5,134 bases of DNA from Betaproteobacteria bacterium SG8_40 (lineage in GTDB: Bacteria > Pseudomonadota > Gammaproteobacteria > Burkholderiales > Eutrophovitaceae), in contig LJTS01000236.1 in assembly GCA_001304425.1 (NCBI GenBank), positions 1 to 5,134 on the forward strand. The letters are read 5' to 3'. Each line of letters starts with the position of its first letter. The first letter of the stretch is position 1. Position numbers and translations under genes: made by a program. The notes beneath the pieces were generated by a model. The model was given only the letters and a program-made list of their open reading frames with translations. It searched no databases and was not told the DNA's origin. Shown here piece by piece: positions 1-4,813 of the stretch.

Positions 1-1011
1 GAGTACGGCGGTTTCGGCGGCGGCGGCGTCGAGACCATGCTGGTCATGCAGGCCCTGGGCCGCCACCTTGTACTGGAACCTTATTTGCCGACAGTGGTGC
101 TGGCGGGGGGGCTTGTCGATCTCGGTGCGGCGGACTGGCAAAAGAAGATTCTGCTGCAAGGCATTGTCGACGGATCGATGTTGCTGGCTTTCGCGCATTC
201 AGAGCACGAGGCCCGTTATGACACGGGATACGTAGCCACACGGGCCGTTCCTGACGGCAATAACTGGGTCATCGAGGGCAAGAAGACATTGGTTCTGCAA
301 GGACCGGTTGCGGAAAAGCTGGTCGTTTCCGCACGCACGGCGGGCGAACCGGGCGACCGCGACGGTGTGACCCTGTTCATTGTCGAATGCGCGGACGAGA
401 ATCTGGGTGGCCAGGAGTATCCGCTGTTTGACGGTACGCGGGCGCTGGACGTGCAGTTTAACGGCGTGCGCGTCGGGCCAGAGTCCGTTATAGGGACGCT
501 TAACGGTGCGATGCCATTGATCGAGGCGGTCGCAGACCGGGCGATGGCTGCCTTGTGCGCGGAGGCGGTTGGCGCCATGGAGGCGCTGCATGCAATGACG
601 CTCGAGTATCTCAAGACCCGTCAGCAGTTCGGCGTGTCGATCGGACGTTTCCAGGCGTTGCAGCATCGCGCGGTGGACATGCTGATCAATCTTGAGGAGG
701 CTCGTTCGATGGCGACGCTCGCTGCGGGCAAGGTCGATTCGGACGATGTGTTCGAGCGCCGGAAGGCCGTGAGCGCGGCAAAGGCCCTGATTGGCCGCGC
801 CGGGCGCTATGTCAGCCAGCAGGCAATCCAGTTGCACGGCGGCATGGGCATGACCGATGAGTTGCCGGTCGGCGCTTACGTTAAGCGCCTGGCGGCGATA
901 GATGTCCTCTTTGGCGATGCGGCTTACCAGCGGGCGCAGTTCGCGAAATTGCGCGAGGACTCCGTGCCGGCAGGTTTTGCGCAGCCGCGCAAAGCGTGGA
1001 AGCAGATCTAG
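1..1011 (+). CDS. Acyl-CoA dehydrogenase, 5'-truncated by the window edge
   Basis: Flavoprotein that introduces the alpha,beta double bond into an acyl-CoA, passing electrons to ETF. The reading frame is open from base 1, so the gene begins upstream; 336 residues are visible. They start with EYGGFGGGG, the segment normally found some 50-60 residues into this family, and end at TAG 1009-1011. In fragment numbering: the mid-domain AFAHSEHEARYD lies near 63-74 with the following beta-domain (T.A...G.NWVI.GKK), the C-terminal helical domain has TRQQFGVSIGRFQALQH at 206-222, and QLHGGMGMTDELPVG starts at 277. The YEGTSQI-type catalytic Glu region of MCAD-like enzymes is absent. The HGGMGMTDE form resembles the small or partner subunits of PimD/steroid-type dehydrogenases, which often pair with a second dehydrogenase gene; such a partner may lie upstream (inference). 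The first internal ATG, at 37, is not the true start because homology continues before it. Family assignment is firm; the substrate is unknown. Confidence 0.93.
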   Translation, partial: EYGGFGGGGVETMLVMQALGRHLVLEPYLPTVVLAGGLVDLGAADWQKKILLQGIVDGSMLLAFAHSEHEARYDTGYVATRAVPDGNNWVIEGKKTLVLQGPVAEKLVVSARTAGEPGDRDGVTLFIVECADENLGGQEYPLFDGTRALDVQFNGVRVGPESVIGTLNGAMPLIEAVADRAMAALCAEAVGAMEALHAMTLEYLKTRQQFGVSIGRFQALQHRAVDMLINLEEARSMATLAAGKVDSDDVFERRKAVSAAKALIGRAGRYVSQQAIQLHGGMGMTDELPVGAYVKRLAAIDVLFGDAAYQRAQFAKLREDSVPAGFAQPRKAWKQI

Positions 1012-1028
1012 GAGGGACGTAAGACTGC

Positions 1029-1049
1029 TTGCCGCCGGGTTCGCGGCAA
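1029..1049 (+). other. Stem-loop after the acyl-CoA dehydrogenase gene
   Basis: Perfect 7-bp inverted repeat TTGCCGC / GCGGCAA with a 7-nt loop, 18 nt after the TAG stop. No T-tract follows (next bases are ATGCATGG), so it is not a canonical intrinsic terminator. It could protect the mRNA 3' end or be a weak or Rho-assisted terminator. The structure is read directly from sequence; the function is inferred. Confidence 0.4.
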
Positions 1050-1263
1050 ATGCATGGTCAAACGGTATTTGACAAGCGCGCGGCGCTGGGGGACTTGGCA
1101 AGTGGCGGGTATGGCGAATGCCTCCGGGAGGTCAGCCCGGTTCAGGTCGAAGCAGGGGCTGTGCCTTTGACGATCCCGATTGCAAGCGCGGTTGCGGTCG
1201 TTCGAATGCCTTGTCGTATTTTCCTTGCGGTCGTAACAATCAAATCAAGAGCAGGTTTTTTTC

Positions 1264-1267
1264 GGAG
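1264..1267 (+). promoter_or_regulatory. Ribosome binding site of the 3-hydroxyacyl-CoA dehydrogenase
   Basis: GGAG at 8 nt from ATG 1276. A second purine run, AGGA at 1272-1275, abuts the ATG and is too close to serve it. The spacing of the first supports 1276 as the start. Confidence 0.55.
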
Positions 1268-1275
1268 CGGCAGGA

Positions 1276-2130
1276 ATGGTCGATAAAGTCGGTGTGGTCG
1301 GTGCTGGATTGATGGGTGCCGAAATTGCCCTGGTGTTCGCGTTGGCGAACAAGGAAGTCCTCCTGAGCGACACCAGCGATGACGCGCTCGAACGTGCCAT
1401 CAAGAATCTCGAGGGTGTACTGCAGCGCGGCGTGGGGCGCGGCTTTTTCGAGGCTGAACAGGTGGAGCCTACGCTGTCACGTATCCGCACGACCACTGAT
1501 CTGGGATCGTATTCCGACCGGAGTCTGGTGGTCGAGGCGGTATTCGAAGACGAGGCGGTGAAAGCAAAGGTGTTCCGGAAGCTGGACGACGTGGTGCCTG
1601 CTGATTGCATCATTGCCAGCAATACTTCCAGTATTTCGATTACGGCACTGTCGTCGCATTTGAGCCCGGAGCGCCGGGGACGCTTTATCGGCACGCATTT
1701 TTTCTCGCCGGTATCTCGTATGAAACTCGTTGAAGTAATTCCGGCAATGGATACCACCGAGCAAACGGTGGAGGCGACGCTGGCGATTTGCCGCGAGGCC
1801 GGAAAGACGCCGATCAAGGTCAAGGACGTGGTTGGTTTCGCGGTCAACCGGGTGTTGCATGCGCTGGTGATCGAAGCGATCCGTCTGGTCGAGGAAGGCG
1901 TAGCGACGCCGGAAGACATCGACCTCGCTTGCAGACTCGGGCTGGGACATCCCATTGGGCCGTTCCAGTTGCTGGACGCCACCCAGAACAGCCTCTCGCT
2001 GCAAGTGCAGGGGATTCTTAACGAGGCTTACGGCGAGCGATTCAAACCAAGGCCGTTACTCAAACAGATGGTGCAGGCCGGTTACAACGGCAAGCGCGCC
2101 GGCCGCGGTTGGTATAAATACGACAAGTAA
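1276..2130 (+). CDS. 3-hydroxyacyl-CoA dehydrogenase (3-hydroxybutyryl-CoA dehydrogenase / PaaH type)
   Basis: Oxidises a 3-hydroxyacyl-CoA to the 3-oxoacyl-CoA with NAD(P)+, in the cytoplasm. At 284 residues it matches the usual length of stand-alone Hbd/PaaH enzymes. The N-terminal Rossmann fold has VGVVGAGLMG at 5-14 (GxGxxG at 9-14) and Asp32 at the end of the second strand, which favours NAD+. SNTSS at 115-119, His141 in GTHFFSP, Glu153 in KLVEVIP and Asn191 in GFAVNRV fit the family Ser/His/Glu/Asn catalytic set; the 50-residue His-to-Asn spacing equals that of clostridial Hbd as I recall it. The C-terminal domain has EEGVATPEDID at 206-216, GHPIGPFQLLD at 224-234, and ends GRGWYKYDK. 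Where most homologues have PGF before the Asn, this one has VGF. The family is normally specific for the (S)-hydroxyacyl-CoA. Specific role (phenylacetate, butanoate or another acid) cannot be told from sequence, so no symbol is given. Confidence 0.95.
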   Translation: MVDKVGVVGAGLMGAEIALVFALANKEVLLSDTSDDALERAIKNLEGVLQRGVGRGFFEAEQVEPTLSRIRTTTDLGSYSDRSLVVEAVFEDEAVKAKVFRKLDDVVPADCIIASNTSSISITALSSHLSPERRGRFIGTHFFSPVSRMKLVEVIPAMDTTEQTVEATLAICREAGKTPIKVKDVVGFAVNRVLHALVIEAIRLVEEGVATPEDIDLACRLGLGHPIGPFQLLDATQNSLSLQVQGILNEAYGERFKPRPLLKQMVQAGYNGKRAGRGWYKYDK

Positions 2131-2182
2131 GACTGAGTGCGTCGTTGATGGGTGCGCGTTCGCAACCTTCCGGTACGGGCGC

Positions 2183-2200
2183 GGGCAAGGTGCATTGCCC
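2183..2200 (+). other. Intercistronic stem-loop upstream of the MaoC-type gene
   Basis: Perfect 6-bp inverted repeat GGGCAA / TTGCCC with a 6-nt loop, in the 94-bp gap between the two coding regions and 24 nt before ATG 2225. A second imperfect hairpin (GGTGCG / CGC-A-ACC) lies just before it, around 2151-2167. Neither is followed by a T-tract, so termination is unlikely. RNA processing, mRNA stability or control of translation are possible. Confidence 0.35.
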
Positions 2201-2224
2201 AGGACGGTGAGCGAGCGAGACGGA

Positions 2225-2686
2225 ATGAACACGAAATTCAAGACCTACTGGGAAGACTTCAAAGTCGGTAACCGGGAATCGATCGGCTCGGTCGTCGTCG
2301 ACAGGGACGAAGTCATCGAATTTGCAACGCGCTACGACCCGCAGCCGTTTCATGTTGATGAAGAAGCGGCGAAGCAGTCGATCTACGGGGGGTTGATCGC
2401 GAGTGGTTGGCACACCTGTTCGATGTTGATGCGGCTGATGTGCGATGCGTATATGCTCGAGTCGGCCAGTCTGGGGTCGCCCGGGCTGGAGAACGTGCGC
2501 TGGCTCAGACCGGTTCGTCCCGGAGACACGCTGACTGCCTATCGCACGATCGAGGAAACGCGCCTGTCGGGCTCGCGCCCGGACCGGGGAATCGTAAAAA
2601 CACTGTGGGAAGTCGAGAACCAGAAAGGGGAGTTGGTGCTGACGATGTCGGGCGTCAATTTCTTTCTTAAACGCCAAGCCGGATGA
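2225..2686 (+). CDS. MaoC-family (hot-dog fold) enoyl-CoA hydratase/dehydratase
   Basis: Likely hydrates a 2-enoyl-CoA to a 3-hydroxyacyl-CoA, or runs the reverse dehydration. The protein has 153 residues, the usual length of single-domain MaoC/PhaJ proteins. It opens with the family pattern YWEDFKVG at 8-15. The hydratase-2 signature follows: FATRYDPQPFHVDEEAA at 33-49 with the catalytic Asp38 and His43, then YGGLIASGWHT at 54-64. The second half keeps the strand ENVRWLRPVRPGD at 89-101. I chose ATG 2225 because family homology starts there. The frame is open back into the preceding gene to 1955, but that stretch is composed like an out-of-frame shadow. The ribosome site is weak (GAGA at 2217-2220, or AGGA at 2201). 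The stop lies 4 bp before the next ATG. Family members are usually (R)-specific, which contrasts with the (S)-type dehydrogenase upstream. The actual substrate is unknown. Confidence 0.9.
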   Translation: MNTKFKTYWEDFKVGNRESIGSVVVDRDEVIEFATRYDPQPFHVDEEAAKQSIYGGLIASGWHTCSMLMRLMCDAYMLESASLGSPGLENVRWLRPVRPGDTLTAYRTIEETRLSGSRPDRGIVKTLWEVENQKGELVLTMSGVNFFLKRQAG

Positions 2687-2690
2687 ACTG

Positions 2691-3434
2691 ATGAGCGAGC
2701 ATTTCAAACACAAGGTTCACGTACTTTTCTCGAAAGAGGATCTCGATCACCAGCGTCTCGAAGGCAAGGTGGCGGTGGTTCTCGATGTGCTGTTTGCAAC
2801 CTCGACGATCATTAACGCGTTTGCCGCTGGAGCGACCGAGGTTATCCCGACGCTTGACGAAGCGGGCGCGAATGCGGAGGCGCAGAAACATCCCGACGGC
2901 AGTTATGTGCTCGCGGGCGAGTTGTACGCGGTGACTTTGCCCGGTTTTGCGCCGCCGACGCCGCTGGCGCTGGCCGAGCAAGGTCTGGCGGGGCGCAAGG
3001 TGATCTATTCGACGACCAACGGGACGGTTGCCCTGAAGCAGTCGGCAAAGGCGGACCATGTGTATGCCGGCGCCCTGATCAACGCCAAAGCCGTGGTCGA
3101 ACAGGTGCTGGACAAGCATGCCGGCAAGACCGTGCTGATCGTTTGCTCCGGATCAATGGGCAGCCCAAACCTGGAAGACATGTACGGCGCGGGTTACTTC
3201 GTCGAACTGCTGTCCGAGGCGATGAGTGATGATGGCGACACATTTTCCGACGCTTCGCTTGCGGCGCGTGCGCTGTTTCGATCGGAACCTTCCGAACAGG
3301 CGTTACTCAAATCGCGTGTTGGCAGAATGATGATCGAGCGCGGGTTGCAGCACGAAGTGCGGTTCGCGTCTCAACTCGGCGTGCTCGACGTGGTTCCGTT
3401 GCTGACAGATGGGCGCTTGACGGTCACGGGTTGA
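2691..3434 (+). CDS. ComB-like 2-phosphosulfolactate phosphatase family protein, divergent
   Basis: The ComB family hydrolyses 2-phosphosulfolactate to sulfolactate and phosphate in coenzyme M synthesis, and is also found in many bacteria without that pathway. The 247-residue length is typical. Family landmarks are VVLDVLFATSTIINAFAAGA at 29-48, AGEL at 75-78, STTNGT at 107-112, Asn131, VCSGSMGSPNLEDMYGAG at 151-168 and a DVVP segment at 233-236. Two signatures depart from what I know of the family. The usual DVLRATST has Phe35 in place of Arg, and the usual GER...GFDLGNSP region reads GELYAVTLPGFAPPTPL (76-92). Loss of these polar residues suggests altered substrate recognition or activity (inference). 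It starts 4 bp after the MaoC stop with only GGA at 2681-2683 as a ribosome site, so translation is probably coupled. The neighbours are acyl-CoA enzymes, not coenzyme M or sulfonate genes, so the phosphosulfolactate role is doubtful. Superfamily assignment is strong; function is open. Confidence 0.85.
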   Translation: MSEHFKHKVHVLFSKEDLDHQRLEGKVAVVLDVLFATSTIINAFAAGATEVIPTLDEAGANAEAQKHPDGSYVLAGELYAVTLPGFAPPTPLALAEQGLAGRKVIYSTTNGTVALKQSAKADHVYAGALINAKAVVEQVLDKHAGKTVLIVCSGSMGSPNLEDMYGAGYFVELLSEAMSDDGDTFSDASLAARALFRSEPSEQALLKSRVGRMMIERGLQHEVRFASQLGVLDVVPLLTDGRLTVTG

Positions 3435-3474
3435 ACGGCATGGCGCTGGAAGCCTGTGTCCGGGAAGTCTGGAG

Positions 3475-3795
3475 ATGCATGGGGGCAGAATGCGACTGAA
3501 GATGCTGTTGCTGGTCATATGCATGTACGCTGCGCCTGGCGCCGCTCCGGCGGCGGTCGATTGCAGTCGTGCGAAATCCAATGTGGACAAGCTGGTCTGC
3601 TCGAGCAGTGTTCTGGGCGTGGCAGAGGAAGAAATGGCCAGGTCCTATCGCTCGGCGATGCGCCGCGGAGTGGATCTGCGGGAACTGCAGCGCACTCACA
3701 TCGAGTGGTACGAGCAGGTGCGCAACGCGTGCAACGACGTTCCCTGTCTTCTGAAGGCGTTCGACGATCGCAGTGCGGAGCTGGATAACTACTGA
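3475..3795 (+). CDS. Small secreted cysteine protein, LprI-like / DUF1311 type
   Basis: A 106-residue protein with an N-terminal signal peptide: basic start (GGRMRLK), hydrophobic core LLLVICMYAAPGAAPAA, and likely cleavage near Ala26-Ala27. The mature part shows the LprI-like/DUF1311 layout: VDCSRAKSNVDKLVCSS with Cys30 and Cys42, a helical middle with MARSYRSAM, LQRTHIEWYEQVRNAC ending at Cys86, then CLLKAFDDRSAEL with Cys91. The four mature cysteines probably form two disulfides in the periplasm. Some relatives (mycobacterial LprI) inhibit lysozyme, but most members have no known role, and I do not assign one. ATG 3475 has GGGAAG at 3462-3467, 7 nt upstream. ATG 3490 is an alternative start, with a G run at 3481-3485, that would give a shorter n-region. 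The gene lies 40 bp after the ComB-like stop, so it may be read from the same transcript, although its function looks unrelated. Confidence 0.82.
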   Translation: MHGGRMRLKMLLLVICMYAAPGAAPAAVDCSRAKSNVDKLVCSSSVLGVAEEEMARSYRSAMRRGVDLRELQRTHIEWYEQVRNACNDVPCLLKAFDDRSAELDNY

Positions 3796-3806
3796 CCGGG
3801 TTCGTC

Positions 3807-4718
3807 TCAGCTGATCGCCAGCGGCATTCTGATGTCGATGGCGGGCAGCAGGGCCTCGATCAATGCCGTGAGTTGTTTGCCGGTTTCCTGGTCTAGCGGC
3901 GCGCCGGGTTGGCGTACCCGGTTGGTGGCAATGGCGCCGCGCCTGCGCAAGATCTCCTTGCGTACCGCTACTCCGGGTTGCTGCTCGAATACGATGAGCG
4001 GCAGGAATTGCGTGTAAATCGCGCGCACCCGTTCCCAGTTGCCCTCGCGTGCGGCCGCAACCATCGCCGTCAGCACCTCCGGGAAGGCGAAACCGGTATT
4101 GAATCCGTCGGAGCCTGCTTCGAGATCGAATAGCCCGTACAAGGCTCCCAGGCCGGTCAGAATCGGAATGGACCGCTCGCGCATGCCGGCTTTGAGTGCG
4201 CGTATCTTTGGCGCGGTTGGCACCGCCTCTTCCTTGACGCAGGAAATGGAGGGCAGCTCGCGGATCATGCGCAGCATGAGTTCGGCGGGCATGTGCACTC
4301 CGCTGGAAGCGGGGTGATCCTGCAAGACGACGGGCAAGCGTGTGGCTGCGGTGATCGCGCTGAAGTGTCTGAAAACGCGCTCGTCCGACGGCGTCGCTTC
4401 CGCATGGGGGGTGATCATTACCGCGGATGCGCCCAGGGATTCGGCCATGCAGGCGAGATCGCAGGCGCTTCTGGTGCCGCTGGCACTGGCCCCGGCAATG
4501 ACCGGCAGGCCGTCTGCCGCGGCCACGGCGGTGTGCACGACTGCTTCGCGCTCGGCGTCGTTCAGCCTGTTCGCTTCCCCCAGCACACCAAGAACCGTGA
4601 TGCCGTTGACGCCGATTCTCTTCATCAAGCCAACAAGGCCGGCCATTGATTCGGCATCGAATGTTTCGTCGTCGTGAAACGGAGTGGCGAGGATAGGAAT
4701 AACGCCGGAGAAATCCAT
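3807..4718 (-). CDS. DapA/NanA-superfamily (dihydrodipicolinate synthase-like) lyase or dehydratase, atypical active site
   Basis: Class I (Schiff-base) TIM-barrel protein of 303 residues, the standard family length. It opens FSGVIPILATPFHDDETFD at 3-21. Lys162 in SISCVKEEAVP is the expected Schiff-base lysine. Other family features are GVNGITVLG at 36-44, PVIAGASASGT near 72-82, and the helix of the GADG-like GSDGF at 202-206. Two key positions differ from true DapA. The GTTGE motif reads GVLGE (44-48), removing the Thr of the proton relay, and the YNxP motif reads QDHP (133-136), removing the Tyr. It is therefore unlikely to make dihydrodipicolinate; a 2-oxo-acid (sugar-acid-type) aldolase or dehydratase is a better guess. 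I use ATG 4718 because homology begins there and AGGG (+ strand 4729-4732) lies 10 nt upstream. An upstream ATG at 4814 would add 32 residues that look non-coding. The gene is divergent from the HpaI-like gene and its 3' end converges on the DUF1311 gene. Confidence 0.9.
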   Translation of the reverse strand: MDFSGVIPILATPFHDDETFDAESMAGLVGLMKRIGVNGITVLGVLGEANRLNDAEREAVVHTAVAAADGLPVIAGASASGTRSACDLACMAESLGASAVMITPHAEATPSDERVFRHFSAITAATRLPVVLQDHPASSGVHMPAELMLRMIRELPSISCVKEEAVPTAPKIRALKAGMRERSIPILTGLGALYGLFDLEAGSDGFNTGFAFPEVLTAMVAAAREGNWERVRAIYTQFLPLIVFEQQPGVAVRKEILRRRGAIATNRVRQPGAPLDQETGKQLTALIEALLPAIDIRMPLAIS

Positions 4719-4728
4719 TTTGTGTGAG

Positions 4729-4732
4729 CCCT
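4729..4732 (-). promoter_or_regulatory. Ribosome binding site of the DapA-like gene
   Basis: AGGG on the - strand, 10 nt before ATG 4718. It supports that start over the longer frame beginning at 4814. Confidence 0.5.
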
Positions 4733-4762
4733 GTGTGCAGAAAGTCACGGAATGATAACGGA

Positions 4763-4778
4763 GCCGGTAGAATCCGGC
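4763..4778. promoter_or_regulatory. Candidate operator dyad GCCGG-TAGAAT-CCGGC
   Basis: Perfect 5-bp inverted repeat whose 6-bp spacer is exactly the candidate -10 hexamer TAGAAT. A repressor bound here would cover the + strand promoter; the element could also act on the divergent gene. The dyad is read from sequence. The regulatory role is inferred, and no regulator gene is in the window. Confidence 0.35.
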
Positions 4779-4798
4779 ATTGCGACAAATTCGAAGGC

Positions 4799-4806
4799 AG
4801 GGGAGG
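4799..4806 (+). promoter_or_regulatory. Strong ribosome binding site of the HpaI-like gene
   Basis: AGGGGAGG with 7-nt spacing to ATG 4814, the best Shine-Dalgarno match in the window. It fixes the start and suggests efficient translation. Confidence 0.8.
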
Positions 4807-4813
4807 AACGACA

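Larger units (their letters stand above)
1012..1275 (+). other. 264-bp intergenic region with no recognisable gene
   Basis: This stretch separates the acyl-CoA dehydrogenase from the 3-hydroxyacyl-CoA dehydrogenase. Short open frames cross it, such as one from about 1029 to 1286 and one from 1118 to 1312. Their products resemble nothing I know, lack convincing ribosome sites and run into the next gene out of frame. It holds two small dyads (1029-1049 and 1124-1140), an 11-nt near-palindrome CCTCCGGGAGG at 1121-1131, and a run of seven T at 1256-1262. The gap is long for a tight operon, so a promoter for the downstream genes is plausible here. The best candidate I see is weak: TTGTCG at 1211-1216 and TAACAA at 1234-1239, with 17-bp spacing. 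Confidence 0.5.
4719..4813. promoter_or_regulatory. Divergent intergenic control region between the DapA-like and HpaI-like genes
   Basis: These 95 bp must carry the start signals for both genes. For the + strand, TAGAAT at 4768-4773 matches five of six -10 consensus bases and lies 40 nt before ATG 4814. No good -35 is seen at 16-18 bp, which would suit an activator-dependent promoter. The - strand shows TTATCA (+ strand 4754-4759) as a weak -10 candidate. TGTGTG repeats at 4721-4726 and 4732-4737 have an 11-bp period, one helical turn. Promoter calls are inference. Confidence 0.45.

Noticed and set aside
1069..1097. TTGACA at 1069-1074 as a consensus -35 promoter element
   Set aside because: The hexamer is perfect, but the bases 16-18 bp downstream (around GACTTG) do not resemble a -10 box.
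199..1101. 300-residue open frame antisense to the acyl-CoA dehydrogenase
   Set aside because: The + strand frame shows clear family motifs throughout; the antisense product is Arg/His/Leu-rich and resembles no known protein.
1256..1262. T7 run as the tail of an intrinsic terminator
   Set aside because: No GC-rich stem lies directly upstream; the preceding bases are A-rich and unpaired, and the run sits just before the ribosome site of the next gene.
1029..1312. Small open frames across the gap (about 85 and 64 residues)
   Set aside because: No recognisable domain, no good ribosome site, and both run out of frame into the dehydrogenase start.
1245..1982. 245-residue - strand frame opposite the 3-hydroxyacyl-CoA dehydrogenase
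   Set aside because: Low-complexity Ser/Thr-rich product fully antisense to a well-supported gene.
1955..2224. Possible 90-residue N-terminal extension of the MaoC-type protein
   Set aside because: It would overlap the dehydrogenase gene by 176 bp, and the added sequence is unlike a hot-dog domain. ATG 2225 gives the normal family length.
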